This document shows positions 23,038 through 30,767 of a DNA stretch of 64,000 nucleotides, piece by piece. Origin of the DNA: a virus. The notes beneath the pieces are model-generated. The model ran no database searches, was not told where the DNA came from, and saw only the letters and a program-made list of their open reading frames with translations. Each line of letters begins with the position of its first letter. Positions within the stretch are counted from its first letter, which is position 1. Location of the stretch: the IMG/VR virus record IMGVR_UViG_3300022916_000006, positions 54,746 through 118,745 of that record. The stretch is one strand, 5' to 3'. The translations under genes were made by a program, and so were the position numbers.

Positions 23038-23397
23038 ATGAACAAATATTTGGTAACAATCGAGTTTAGATTCTCAGTTACACCAAAGCATGATGATGAT
23101 TTTACCAGCAAAACAAAGAAAATAACAATTGGTGTTTATGACGATCTGAAGAGTGCTTGTGATAATGGCAATAAAAACTTAAAGGTGCTTGAGTCTAAAT
23201 TTGAACTAAATCCCAACTACAATAATAAAGAACAAAGATTCAGTGCTAATGGTGGTTGTTTTAATATTCCAATAACTTTGGTTACACATCTAGGATATCT
23301 ACTAACACCTTTTGAGTTTTATGCCAAAATAACAACATTGAATTTTGAGTCAACTGAGAATGCCATAAACGAAGTTGTGGATGCAATAAACGATTGA
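23038..23397 (+). CDS. Conserved phage-type protein, 119 aa
   Basis: Start at 23038 (MNKYLVTIEFRF) after AAAAGG. Beta-rich N-terminus, then KKITIGVYDDLKSACDNGN with a helix; C-terminus again beta-rich (FYAKITTLNFES). Small proteins with the 'VYDDL..AC..GN' stretch occur in other phages without known function. Its stop overlaps the next TTG start (TTGA). Confidence 0.68.
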   Translation: MNKYLVTIEFRFSVTPKHDDDFTSKTKKITIGVYDDLKSACDNGNKNLKVLESKFELNPNYNNKEQRFSANGGCFNIPITLVTHLGYLLTPFEFYAKITTLNFESTENAINEVVDAIND

Positions 23398-23684
23398 AAT
23401 ATCACATTGTATATTTAATTACAGCAAAACACTTTGGAAAGCCACATGGTAGGCTATCATTCTATTTGAAAAACAATACGTGGAGTACGGTGCTAAGTCG
23501 TACTTATCGAGAGTTGGGGTTTCAAGCAGTTGCATCCTTCGACACACGAGATGAGGCTACCACTAAAATGAAAACGTTATATTCCACACATAGGGTTAAA
23601 AATGGTAGAGCTCAAACATTGGTGGTGCGAACTGATGAGATTGAGTCAATGCAGGATGCGTTGTCTGTGATGATCCAATTGTGA
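23394..23684 (+). CDS. MKYYI-ELVA family protein, 96 aa (start of block 5)
   Basis: TTG start in a TTGA overlap, reading M-K-Y-H-I-V-Y-L-I. NNTWSTVLSRTYRELGF, ASFDTRDEATTKM helix, and a distinct tail TDEIESMQDALSVMIQL. It pairs with 24572, which has the same .DE....DAL.VM..L tail. Confidence 0.83.
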   Translation: MKYHIVYLITAKHFGKPHGRLSFYLKNNTWSTVLSRTYRELGFQAVASFDTRDEATTKMKTLYSTHRVKNGRAQTLVVRTDEIESMQDALSVMIQL

Positions 23685-23698
23685 TGTGAAAAAAAGTC

Positions 23699-23740
23699 TT
23701 TGTTTATATTATATTATGGTTTTAAATTTCAATCATGAGA
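23699..23740 (+). promoter_or_regulatory. Phage promoter-like element inside array block 5
   Basis: TTTGTT (23699-23704), 18 bp, TAAATT (23723-23728), then TCAATCATGAGA. It is followed by an AAAGGAACACACACATG start that leads straight into a truncated array gene. Confidence 0.6.
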
Positions 23741-23774
23741 CAAGAGAAAGAAAACAAAAAAGGAACACACACAT

Positions 23775-23837
23775 GTGTTTGCATCACATGAAGTTAGAGA
23801 AATATCAGAATCTGAATTGATTGCACTATTGATATGA
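23775..23837 (+). pseudogene. Truncated MKYYI-ELVA copy: 20-codon C-terminal remnant
   Basis: From GTG 23775 the frame reads MFASHEVREISESELIALLI and ends in an intact ATGA overlap with the next gene. Everything before the tail is gone, and a promoter plus AAGGA leader is joined to it. An ATG two bases earlier (23773) reads a different short frame (MCLHHMKLEKYQ). It may still serve to deliver ribosomes to the next start. Confidence 0.7.
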
Positions 23838-24130
23838 AATATTACATAATACGAAACATGAATATAAAAAAAAGAAGTAAACGTAATCGCACTACTTACG
23901 TGTACGATACTGGCAAAGTAGATAATGGTGCTCGTAATATTCATGGTTTAGTAAATGAATTCAGAGCATATGATAATATTAATTATGCCACCACATATGA
24001 TAATAGACAAGAACCACAAAATATTATTAAACTAGGAAAACTATATAGTGGTAGTGACACTTGGTGGAATGATGCTGAAGTATTATCAGAAGCACAACTT
24101 AAAGCATATATGGTTATATTAGAATTGTGA
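23834..24130 (+). CDS. MKYYI-ELVA family protein, 98 aa
   Basis: Basic N-terminal half (MKYYIIRNMNIKKRSKRNR), YDNRQEPQNIIKLG where the helix should be, DTWWNDAEVLSEAQLKAYM and a terminal VILEL. The WW.D.EVLSE part aligns with the FW subgroup. Confidence 0.83.
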   Translation: MKYYIIRNMNIKKRSKRNRTTYVYDTGKVDNGARNIHGLVNEFRAYDNINYATTYDNRQEPQNIIKLGKLYSGSDTWWNDAEVLSEAQLKAYMVILEL

Positions 24131-24357
24131 AACGATATTTGATAATTGATCCACTTGATAATACATATATACTTAAAGATACGAGTGCTATATGGGGAAG
24201 ATCAGTGGATGATGCCGCCTCATTTGATACTAAAGAAGAAGCTAAAATATATTTAAAAAAAATAATATATAAATATGTAGTGCGAAATCAATGTGAACCT
24301 GTTATGAAAAGACATATCATTTTAACAGAACCAGAATTAATTGTGAGGATGTTATGA
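24127..24357 (+). CDS. MKYYI-ELVA family protein, 76 aa
   Basis: GTG start in a GTGA overlap (MKRYLIIDPLDNTYI). SAIWGRSVDDAASFDTKEEA centre, a basic KKIIYKYVVRNQ helix, ILTEPELIVRML end. Confidence 0.84.
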   Translation: MKRYLIIDPLDNTYILKDTSAIWGRSVDDAASFDTKEEAKIYLKKIIYKYVVRNQCEPVMKRHIILTEPELIVRML

Positions 24358-24575
24358 AATTTTATTACGTAGTTGTTTTAAAGTTATCAGCGACACCATA
24401 TCACAATGCATATTTAGATCGTTATGGGATGTGGCATAGGACCTTGGATGATGATTGTAGATTTTCAAAAAAATATGATGCCATAAGTGTTTGTAAAGAA
24501 CGTTGGTCCATCGCCTGGCATGAGGGTAGAATTGACATCATAACAGAACCAGAATTAATTGCGAGGATGTTATGA
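24354..24575 (+). CDS. MKYYI-ELVA family protein, 73 aa
   Basis: MKFYYVVVLKLSATPYH start, YGMWHRTLDDDCRFSKKYDA centre, IITEPELIARML end. Subgroup with 24891, 26515, 27199 and 31700, which share 'DD.C.F.S..EA......W...Y..G.I.I..ESEL'. Confidence 0.85.
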   Translation: MKFYYVVVLKLSATPYHNAYLDRYGMWHRTLDDDCRFSKKYDAISVCKERWSIAWHEGRIDIITEPELIARML

Positions 24576-24889
24576 ATAATAATAATAATAATAATATGAA
24601 GTTTCATATAGTACAAGCAGTTTCAATGATATGGGAACACGCCCCATGTGGAATAGTGTTATATTATTTAGCAGAAGATGCATGGATGGTCGAATATTCA
24701 TTGTTGAAGGACAGTGGATGTTTGATTGCATCGTTTGATTCGCACAATGAAGCTACCGATAAAATGGAATCATTGAAAAATCATGGACATATTTTTAAGA
24801 CAAATGATTCCACGTCACAAATGATGGTGGTGCAAACTGATGAACTTGCTACAATGAAAGATTCATTGGATGTGATGGTTAAATTGTGA
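24572..24889 (+). CDS. MKYYI-ELVA family protein, 105 aa, poly-Asn start
   Basis: From the ATGA start it reads M plus seven Asn from an AAT repeat, then MKFHIVQAVSMIW; an internal ATG at 24596 could also be used. ASFDSHNEATDKM helix and a TDELATMKDSLDVMVKL tail match 23394. Confidence 0.82.
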   Translation: MNNNNNNNMKFHIVQAVSMIWEHAPCGIVLYYLAEDAWMVEYSLLKDSGCLIASFDSHNEATDKMESLKNHGHIFKTNDSTSQMMVVQTDELATMKDSLDVMVKL

Positions 24890-24890
24890 T

Positions 24891-25115
24891 ATGAAATATG
24901 TTGCATTAAGATTGAAAGATTATATTAGTGATCCTTCTAGATATTCATATATATGTACCAATGGTATGTGGCAATATGATTATGATCCAAAGTTCTGCTT
25001 ATTTGAATCAAAAGAACAAGCAATGAAAATAATAGACTTTCACTGGCCTCATGTCTATAAATCAAAATGTATAAAGTTATTAACTGAGAGTGAATTAATA
25101 GCTTACTTATTATAA
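24891..25115 (+). CDS. MKYYI-ELVA family protein, 74 aa
   Basis: MKYVALRLKDYISDPS start, NGMWQYDYDPKFCLFESKEQA centre, HWPHVYKSKCIKLLTESE then LIAYLL. 'CLFESKEQAM.I...WP..Y' defines the CALL-KDY subgroup with 26515 and 27199. Starts one base after the previous TGA (TGATATG). Confidence 0.86.
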   Translation: MKYVALRLKDYISDPSRYSYICTNGMWQYDYDPKFCLFESKEQAMKIIDFHWPHVYKSKCIKLLTESELIAYLL

Positions 25116-25122
25116 AACATAT

Positions 25123-25353
25123 ATGAAAAAAAAACATTACATTTTTATAAAGCTTAGAGGAGAAGATCAATATGTTACAACTGAATCAATGTATTTTGAT
25201 GCAGGTGCATATACATCAGATATAAGATATGCTAGAATATATGAATCAAAAAAAATTGCAGAATTGGATATGGTTGGTTTTGGTGAAATTCCAAGAAAAC
25301 ATGAAAGAATTTTAATAATGTCTGAATCAGAATATATGGCTAGATTATTGTGA
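25123..25353 (+). CDS. MKYYI-ELVA family protein, 76 aa
   Basis: MKKKHYIFIKLRGEDQY start, TSDIRYARIYESKKIAELDM centre, IMSESEYMARLL end. Begins seven bases after a TAA, with no ribosome binding site except an A-rich leader. Confidence 0.84.
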   Translation: MKKKHYIFIKLRGEDQYVTTESMYFDAGAYTSDIRYARIYESKKIAELDMVGFGEIPRKHERILIMSESEYMARLL

Positions 25354-25586
25354 AACAATATTTAATAGCAACATATATAATTGATGATACCTCATATTTA
25401 TATACTCCAACACGCCCAAGTGGTATGGGTACATGGACAGCTATATCAGAATTAACTATGGATATATTCAACGATATAAATACAAGTCAATCAGAGATGG
25501 ATGATAAAGTGAAGTCATTAAGACACGTTCCAACTTATACTTTTAAGATCATATCAGAAATAGAATTAATGGTGATGGTATTATGA
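25350..25586 (+). CDS. MKYYI-ELVA family protein, 78 aa (LIAIDK subgroup)
   Basis: GTG start in a GTGA overlap (MKQYLIATYIIDDTSYLYT). GMGTWTAISELTMDI, then DDKVKSLRHVPTYTFKI and SEIELMVMVL. Confidence 0.84.
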   Translation: MKQYLIATYIIDDTSYLYTPTRPSGMGTWTAISELTMDIFNDINTSQSEMDDKVKSLRHVPTYTFKIISEIELMVMVL

Positions 25587-25798
25587 AATATATGAAATAC
25601 TATATAATATATATGTGGGCAAGTGAACCGTCAAACTGGCGTATATGGACTCATCTTGGTACTGATAAACCTCAATCGTTTAAAACTAGAAATAAAGCAA
25701 TGAAGTATATTAATCATAGTATACCATTGAGTAGACATTATAAAAAGGGATATATAAAAATAGTAAATGAAAATGAAGTGGTAGCTTATATATTGTGA
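25583..25798 (+). CDS. MKYYI-ELVA family protein, 71 aa
   Basis: MKYMKYYIIYMWASEP (ATG 25583 or 25592). NWRIWTHLGTDKPQSFKTRNKA, LSRHYKKGYIKIVNENE then VVAYIL. Mate of 17828 and 28072. Confidence 0.86.
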   Translation: MKYMKYYIIYMWASEPSNWRIWTHLGTDKPQSFKTRNKAMKYINHSIPLSRHYKKGYIKIVNENEVVAYIL

Positions 25799-26043
25799 AA
25801 CATATGAAATACTACATAATACGATTGAGTAAAGATAACTTTTTTAATGAATATGGATTTATACAACAACATTACGATGAGTTGAGAGTGCTACATTATA
25901 GAACAGTGAGAATATCAAAAGCGACAATATTTAAATCAAGAACAGACGCTCAAAATATAATTGATGCTAAACCACATTATGATGCATTTTGGACAAATAC
26001 TAAAGTGTTAAATGAAAATGAAGTAGTTGCATATCTATTGTGA
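25795..26043 (+). CDS. MKYYI-ELVA family protein, 82 aa
   Basis: GTG start in GTGA (MKHMKYYIIRLSKDNFF), with an ATG three codons in. RISKATIFKSRTDAQNII helix, DAFWTNTKVLNENE then VVAYLL. FW subgroup (1866, 2087). Confidence 0.86.
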   Translation: MKHMKYYIIRLSKDNFFNEYGFIQQHYDELRVLHYRTVRISKATIFKSRTDAQNIIDAKPHYDAFWTNTKVLNENEVVAYLL

Positions 26044-26297
26044 AACATATGAAATACTACCTACTAGGAATTGATAAAGAACATATAGATAGTGTATATG
26101 TATATACTACCAATAGTACACAACATAAGCGTGTAGATTATGCTAATTGGACACATATAAGATATATCAATGAAGTGGATACAGAGATACCATTACAGAC
26201 GCTTAAAGATGTGATTGATAATATAGATAAATTGAATACAACTGTATACAAATTTAAAATAGTAAGTGAGCCAGAACTAGTGGTAATGATGATATGA
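26040..26297 (+). CDS. MKYYI-ELVA family protein, 85 aa (LIAIDK subgroup)
   Basis: GTG start in GTGA (MKHMKYYLLGIDKEHIDS). VYVYTTNSTQHKR, YANWTHIRYINEVDTEIPLQ, TLKDVIDNIDKLN helix, IVSEPELVVMMI end. Very like 14195 in layout. Confidence 0.86.
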   Translation: MKHMKYYLLGIDKEHIDSVYVYTTNSTQHKRVDYANWTHIRYINEVDTEIPLQTLKDVIDNIDKLNTTVYKFKIVSEPELVVMMI

Positions 26298-26518
26298 CCT
26301 CTAAAAGATATTATGTATATGATCCAATTGATGATTCTATGCCATTTGCCAGTAAGGATGGTCCGTGGAAAGTGTGTATAGAGGAGGTGATACCATTCGA
26401 CTCAAAAGAAGAAACTCAAATGGAATGTGATCGATATAACACATGTTCAAGAAATTATCCACAATCAATAAAAGTTCTAGTATTAACTGAAAATAAAATG
26501 GTAGCATATTTGTTATGA
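26294..26518 (+). CDS. MKYYI-ELVA family protein, 74 aa
   Basis: MTSKRYYVYDPIDDSMPFA start, GPWKVCIEEVIPFDSKEETQM centre, VLTENKMVAYLL end. YDP.D subgroup with Lys in place of the second tail Glu. Confidence 0.86.
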   Translation: MTSKRYYVYDPIDDSMPFASKDGPWKVCIEEVIPFDSKEETQMECDRYNTCSRNYPQSIKVLVLTENKMVAYLL

Positions 26519-26733
26519 AATATGTAGCATTAATAAAAAGCGGTGCTGGAAACAAACAGTCATATAGTTATATAAGCAATCACGCTAATGCTTACTTTTC
26601 ATTCACTGACGATTGTAAATTCGATTCATATGCAGAAGCAATGGATATAGTTAAGTTAAAATGGCCCCATTCATATGCAGAAGGTTGGATAACAATAATA
26701 CCAGAATCTGATTTAGTGGCATATATATTATGA
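26515..26733 (+). CDS. MKYYI-ELVA family protein, 72 aa
   Basis: MKYVALIKSGAGNKQSY start, FTDDCKFDSYAEAMDIV centre, KWPHSYAEGWITIIPESD then LVAYIL. Nearest relative by eye: 27199. Confidence 0.86.
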   Translation: MKYVALIKSGAGNKQSYSYISNHANAYFSFTDDCKFDSYAEAMDIVKLKWPHSYAEGWITIIPESDLVAYIL

Positions 26734-26972
26734 GTGGTTACTATATATTTGATCCCAATGATAAACTCAGACCATATCGTGGTTCAAACATATGGGTTGG
26801 TGGCATGGGTTATGAAGAAGATAAAAAAAATGAACCAAGAGTTACCACGTTTAAAGATGTTATACCATTTGAATCATATGCAGATGCAGAACGTATTGTA
26901 ATTGAAACGTGTAGTATAAATACTAATGTACGTATTGTAAACGAAAAAGAATTAATAGCTTTGATGTTATGA
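26730..26972 (+). CDS. MKYYI-ELVA family protein, 80 aa
   Basis: MSGYYIFDPNDKLRPYRG start, NIWVGGMGYEEDKKNEP insert, KDVIPFESYADAERIV helix, IVNEKELIALML end. YDP.D subgroup. Confidence 0.87.
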   Translation: MSGYYIFDPNDKLRPYRGSNIWVGGMGYEEDKKNEPRVTTFKDVIPFESYADAERIVIETCSINTNVRIVNEKELIALML

Positions 26973-27202
26973 AATATTATTTAATATCAACTCAAAATTA
27001 TGATGCTGATAATATACAGGTGTTGGTTACAAGTTCAACATTGAATGTAAATTATTGGTGTAGATTGGATCGTATGATGAAGGCTGATTTAGATAATACT
27101 GATATACCAATACGTAGATTGGATTATTTAAAAATAATGTATAGCTCAGGATTTACAAGAAAGATTATATCAGAAGCTGAATTGATGATAATGATATTAT
27201 GA
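26969..27202 (+). CDS. MKYYI-ELVA family protein, 77 aa (LIAIDK subgroup)
   Basis: MKYYLISTQNYDADNIQVLV start, NYWCRLDRMMKADLDNTD, IPIRRLDYLKIMYSSG helix, IISEAELMIMIL end. Confidence 0.85.
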   Translation: MKYYLISTQNYDADNIQVLVTSSTLNVNYWCRLDRMMKADLDNTDIPIRRLDYLKIMYSSGFTRKIISEAELMIMIL

Positions 27203-27423
27203 AATATATTGCATTGCTAAAGGATTATGATTCTCCCGTTGACAAGTCACCTAGATATATTTCTAAACATGATGCCGCCGCCTATCCTAATCTAACTGAT
27301 GATTGTAAGTTTGATTCTGATCGTGAAGCAAGAAGTTATGTAGAAACTTATTGGCCCGCTAATTATAAAATAGGGTTTATTGTTATCGTAAAAGAATCAG
27401 AATTGGTGGCATATTTATTATGA
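27199..27423 (+). CDS. MKYYI-ELVA family protein, 74 aa
   Basis: MKYIALLKDYDSPVDKS start, LTDDCKFDSDREARSYV centre, YWPANYKIGFIVIVKESE then LVAYLL. Strongly similar to 26515 although two unrelated subgroup members lie between them. Confidence 0.86.
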   Translation: MKYIALLKDYDSPVDKSPRYISKHDAAAYPNLTDDCKFDSDREARSYVETYWPANYKIGFIVIVKESELVAYLL

Positions 27424-27668
27424 AGTTTTATATTGTAAATATTGAACATAATGAAATATTAAGTAATGAGATGCACAATCCAGCAGATGCGTCTCCACGT
27501 TATTTTTGGTATGGGCTTGATGATATTGATGATATTATACCATTTGATTCATATGAGGATGCTCAAGTTGCGGTAAAAAATGAAAAAAAAGCTTGGAAAC
27601 CATTTAGGTATGACACTACTCTATTTAAGATTATAGATGAAAATGAATTAATTGCGAGGATATTATGA
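27420..27668 (+). CDS. MKYYI-ELVA family protein, 82 aa
   Basis: MKFYIVNIEHNEILSNE start, RYFWYGLDDIDDIIPFDSYEDA centre, a basic KNEKKAWKPF helix, IIDENELIARIL end. Confidence 0.86.
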   Translation: MKFYIVNIEHNEILSNEMHNPADASPRYFWYGLDDIDDIIPFDSYEDAQVAVKNEKKAWKPFRYDTTLFKIIDENELIARIL

Positions 27669-28075
27669 AAAAAACAAAAGAAATAAACAAAGCCCTTAGG
27701 AAACTTAATAATTTATTGGATTATGTCAAACTTGAAAAACAAGAATCTCTTTCAGATGATATCATAAAATCTATTGATGTACTTTATGATAAGTATAATA
27801 AAGAAAAAACTCTTGATATGAAATATTACATATATGATCCAAAAGCAAAAAGTGGAAATGCATTTTGTGGTAAATATGGTGTATGGGCAAATGTTAATGA
27901 ATTATGGAGACGCAAGACTTCAGATTACAAAACCATCATTCCATTCCCATGCAAGCGATTGGCATACGATGCCCTAGCTAGATATAGGAGTGCTTGTTAT
28001 TGGGATGGTGGTCATACTTGGGCAAGAGATGCAAAAGTGGTATCAGGAGATGAGTTATTGATGATAGTGTTATGA
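27665..28075 (+). CDS. MKYYI-ELVA family protein with N-terminal helical extension, 136 aa
   Basis: The largest copy: 51 residues of Lys/Leu-rich helix (KEINKALRKLNNLLDYV, DDIIKSIDVLYDKY) are fused to a family domain that begins MKYYIYDPKAK at ATG 27818. That internal ATG lacks a ribosome binding site, so the fusion from the ATGA start is preferred. Domain: YGVWANVNELW, IIPFPCKRLAYDAL, VVSGDELLMIVL. Related by eye to 29001 and 30777. Confidence 0.8.
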   Translation: MKKTKEINKALRKLNNLLDYVKLEKQESLSDDIIKSIDVLYDKYNKEKTLDMKYYIYDPKAKSGNAFCGKYGVWANVNELWRRKTSDYKTIIPFPCKRLAYDALARYRSACYWDGGHTWARDAKVVSGDELLMIVL

Positions 28076-28287
28076 AGTGGTATATTGTATATAAATCGAT
28101 ATTTCGTGAAGATGGTAATGAGATGATACCGTGGAGAAATGGTTTACACGATGACCACCCTCACCCATTTGCAACAAAAGCTAAAGCTATAGAATATATT
28201 AATACTATGATATTATTAAAATCACAACTTAAATCTGGACATGCAAAAATAATAACAGAAAATGAGTTGGTGGCTTATTTATTATGA
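28072..28287 (+). CDS. MKYYI-ELVA family protein, 71 aa
   Basis: MKWYIVYKSIFREDGNEMI start, HPFATKAKAIEYIN helix, LKSQLKSGHAKIITENE then LVAYLL. Mate of 16314, 17828 and 25583. Confidence 0.86.
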   Translation: MKWYIVYKSIFREDGNEMIPWRNGLHDDHPHPFATKAKAIEYINTMILLKSQLKSGHAKIITENELVAYLL

Positions 28288-28592
28288 ACGATCAATCACC
28301 ATATATCATTGTTGTGTATTGTCGAGAATTTAATACACACACACCACAACCAATTGGTATTTATGTTGGATCAAGTGCATCACCAGCAAGGCGATTTAAA
28401 CGAATTGATTCATGTCCAGATGATTTTCCAGATAGCTTATTTGCAGATGCAACCACAAATATTCATTTGTTTAAATTGAAGAGAACTGCAAAAATGGTAT
28501 TGACTAAATTAATCAACAATGGTAAGTTACACATTGAAGATTATAGTTTTAAAGTACAACCAGAATCTGAATTGGTTGCTATGATGTTATGA
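28284..28592 (+). CDS. MKYYI-ELVA family protein, 102 aa
   Basis: MNDQSPYIIVVYCREFN start, IGIYVGSSASPARRFKRID, TAKMVLTKLINNGKLHI helix, SFKVQPESELVAMML end. The GIYVG stretch superficially recalls GIY-YIG nucleases, but the rest matches its paralogue at 9360, not a nuclease. Confidence 0.84.
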   Translation: MNDQSPYIIVVYCREFNTHTPQPIGIYVGSSASPARRFKRIDSCPDDFPDSLFADATTNIHLFKLKRTAKMVLTKLINNGKLHIEDYSFKVQPESELVAMML

Positions 28593-28780
28593 AATATTAT
28601 ATATACGATCCACATGATAAAAACTATCCATATCGAGGACACTTTAGATGGGTTCATATAAACAATGTACATACTGTAAGACCATATAGTTCATATGAAA
28701 TTGCCCACGCAGATTTATCTGCTTGTAGTGAAGACTGTATGGTTGTTAATGAAAATGAGTTGGTAGCACTACTGATATGA
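28589..28780 (+). CDS. MKYYI-ELVA family protein, 63 aa
   Basis: Compact YDP.D copy: MKYYIYDPHDKNYPYRG start, HFRWVHINNVHTVRPYSSYEIA centre, VVNENELVALLI end. Confidence 0.87.
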   Translation: MKYYIYDPHDKNYPYRGHFRWVHINNVHTVRPYSSYEIAHADLSACSEDCMVVNENELVALLI

Positions 28781-29004
28781 AATGGTATATATACGATCCA
28801 AATGATAAAGACCTACCATATATGGGAAGGAATACAAAATGGTTGGGTGAATTCGATGGAACTCTTACTACACACGAAGACATCATACCATTCAAAACAA
28901 AAAAAGATGCATTACATTATTTACACGATACTAGTGGTTTATATCTAGATGATGATTATTTTATTGTTGTGAATGAATTAAAATTGATTGCATTGATGTT
29001 ATGA
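28777..29004 (+). CDS. MKYYI-ELVA family protein, 75 aa
   Basis: MKWYIYDPNDKDLPYMG start, NTKWLGEFDGTLTTHED, IIPFKTKKDALHYL helix, VVNELKLIALML end. Probably a recent duplicate of the preceding copy's subgroup. Confidence 0.87.
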   Translation: MKWYIYDPNDKDLPYMGRNTKWLGEFDGTLTTHEDIIPFKTKKDALHYLHDTSGLYLDDDYFIVVNELKLIALML

Positions 29005-29276
29005 AATATTATTTATATGCATATGAATTGACAGGTGATAATGCACCATACTATATTGGTATGTATGGAGTGTGGGCACTTCCTAGAGTTAAAAGTTGGG
29101 CTAGTAAAGAAATATATATGCCAAAAGTGACACCATTTAATTCGAGAGAAAAAGCACAACGTGCATTGTATCGTTATATAAGACTTTATAATGAAAATAA
29201 ACCATTTACTTCATATCGTTGGGCAACTAAAAGTAGGGTGATAACTGAAACTGAACTTGTTGCGTTAATGTTATGA
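29001..29276 (+). CDS. MKYYI-ELVA family protein, 91 aa
   Basis: MKYYLYAYELTGDNAPYY start, MYGVWALPRVKSWASKE, VTPFNSREKAQRALYRYI helix, RVITETELVALML end. The 'G.W......PF....AQ.AL.RY.R' pattern is shared with 27665 and 30777. Confidence 0.86.
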   Translation: MKYYLYAYELTGDNAPYYIGMYGVWALPRVKSWASKEIYMPKVTPFNSREKAQRALYRYIRLYNENKPFTSYRWATKSRVITETELVALML

Positions 29277-29500
29277 AAAAATATGTTATATATAATACGT
29301 CCGATAAACACTATCTAAGACATTTTAATGTAGATATTGATGATGTGTGTGAGTGGACACCCAATTATGATGAAGCATTGAATATTGATGATCGGGCTAT
29401 GGGTCAGGGTATGGTAAAAGAGTTGCTATGCCCATGTAAATGTGATGAAATGAGAATTTTATTAATGTCAGATCAAGATTTAGTTGCACACTTATTATAG
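29273..29500 (+). CDS. MKYYI-ELVA family protein, 75 aa (last of block 5)
   Basis: MKKYVIYNTSDKHYLRH start, CEWTPNYDEALNIDDRAMGQ centre, MSDQDLVAHLL end. Cys-containing (CPCKC). TAG stop ends the block directly before a promoter-like element. Confidence 0.85.
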   Translation: MKKYVIYNTSDKHYLRHFNVDIDDVCEWTPNYDEALNIDDRAMGQGMVKELLCPCKCDEMRILLMSDQDLVAHLL

Positions 29501-29507
29501 AAAACAG

Positions 29508-29551
29508 TTTGATTGTGTCATGTTTTATTCTTAACTTTAATTAGTTATGAA
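29508..29551 (+). promoter_or_regulatory. Phage promoter-like element
   Basis: TTTGAT (29508-29513), 18 bp, TAACTT (29532-29537), then TAATTAGTTATGAAAGA. The gene at 29583 has TTAGGAAATCACACATG. Confidence 0.68.
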
Positions 29552-29582
29552 AGACCAAAACAACAACATTAGGAAATCACAC

Positions 29583-30329
29583 ATGTCAAACACATCAACA
29601 CCAACAATGGGATTCACCAATAAATATTTCACACTGTGGATGGTAAGTGAGCCATATGAACAGTATATCGATAAACACTTATATGTTATGAGAATTGATT
29701 ATACATATAGACAGAATCTTAGTTTTAATGAAAAGTCTGCAACTGCAAAGATGGTTGATAGATTTGGTGATGATTATAACGTAGACTTGGAATTACGATC
29801 TACACAATCATTCTACAGAGACAGTTCAATTAAGAATAACTATCCAGAAGATGTGTTTTCATTTGGTATGTTCTCTGGAGTAAAGTTCAGCGAATGTGAT
29901 GATGTATGGCAGTTGAATCGAGCCAGATCAAGTGAAGAATCTGATGTCAGAAAACAACATGCATTGAATCGATTAATTGAATTGAATGAAGTTGTGAAAT
30001 GTGGTAATGAATATCTAACACAAAAAGAATATGAAAAAGTTATAATTAAAGATAAGATTAAATCACTAAATAGTGGACACTTATATGTTGATGGTAAACG
30101 AATTGAATTGTTAGTGAAAGAAATTGAGTCATTCTCATTTGAGGGTGCTTATGGATCATGTAACGTTATCACATATGAAACTGATGATGGTAATCTTGTT
30201 AAATATGTTGGTGGTGGTTATCCAGATACACTTGGTACTGAGTTTACTAAAATTAAAGCGACCATCAAACATAGTGATTACAATGGTACATCAGAAACTA
30301 AACTACAACGAATTTTTAATGTTAAATAA
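29583..30329 (+). CDS. Possible OB-fold nucleic-acid-binding phage protein, 248 aa
   Basis: Start at 29583 (MSNTSTPTMGF), with AGGA upstream, rather than the in-frame ATG 36 bases earlier. The C-terminal ~80 residues (GSCNVITYETDDGNLVKYV, then IKATIKHSDYNGTSETKLQR) match the pattern of the short OB-like module many phage proteins carry, in which a 'G..V.IKATIK.H..Y.G...T.L.R' strand pair ends the domain. Residues 60-150 are helical and charged. A role in DNA metabolism is inference. Confidence 0.62.
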   Translation: MSNTSTPTMGFTNKYFTLWMVSEPYEQYIDKHLYVMRIDYTYRQNLSFNEKSATAKMVDRFGDDYNVDLELRSTQSFYRDSSIKNNYPEDVFSFGMFSGVKFSECDDVWQLNRARSSEESDVRKQHALNRLIELNEVVKCGNEYLTQKEYEKVIIKDKIKSLNSGHLYVDGKRIELLVKEIESFSFEGAYGSCNVITYETDDGNLVKYVGGGYPDTLGTEFTKIKATIKHSDYNGTSETKLQRIFNVK

Positions 30330-30341
30330 AAGGAATCACAT

Positions 30342-30680
30342 ATGAAGTCCATGAATGCAAAAGAGTTTTTTGAAAACAATTATTATTCACTTGCTGAATA
30401 TGATGAAGGTGGATTTATTGGTATCGATGAAGTAAAAGTTGTCGATCTATTGAATGATTATGCTAATCAACTACCAAAAGAAACACTACGAGATAAATTA
30501 GCAATGTCTGCAATGCATACTAATGTGACCGTTTGGAATTCTCAGTTAAGGGATGATCAACGAAAATTTTGGGAAGATGCACTAACGAATGAATTTGGTA
30601 ATATTCCAATTGAGGAAGCTTTAGCCAAAGATAGTTATAAGATGGCAGATATAATGTTAAAAGCTCGTACTAACAATTAA
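30342..30680 (+). CDS. Hypothetical protein, 112 aa
   Basis: AAAAGGAATCACATATG leader. Mostly helical and acidic (KEFFENNYYSLAEYDEGG, DDQRKFWEDAL). Twelve bases after the OB-like gene, so co-transcribed with it. Not recognised. Confidence 0.62.
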   Translation: MKSMNAKEFFENNYYSLAEYDEGGFIGIDEVKVVDLLNDYANQLPKETLRDKLAMSAMHTNVTVWNSQLRDDQRKFWEDALTNEFGNIPIEEALAKDSYKMADIMLKARTNN

Positions 30681-30709
30681 AATTACCTTAATAACAACAC
30701 AAGGAGATA

Positions 30710-30767
30710 GTGAGTAGGCAAGAAATACCTACATTGAATTTAGTGGTCATTGTAGGTGCTTACTCAC
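30710..30767 (+). promoter_or_regulatory. Nested RNA stem in the leader of array block 6
   Basis: GTGAGTAGGC (30710-30719) pairs with GCTTACTCAC (30758-30767) over ten pairs including one G.U, and inside it ACCTACA (30727-30733) pairs with TGTAGGT (30751-30757). The stem would hide the leader start codon, leaving the AAGGAG just outside. Confidence 0.7.

Noticed and set aside
28284-28592. GIY-YIG nuclease suggested by GIYVG
   Set aside because: No second YIG, Arg or Glu of the catalytic pattern; the sequence aligns with array member 9360 and has the family tail.
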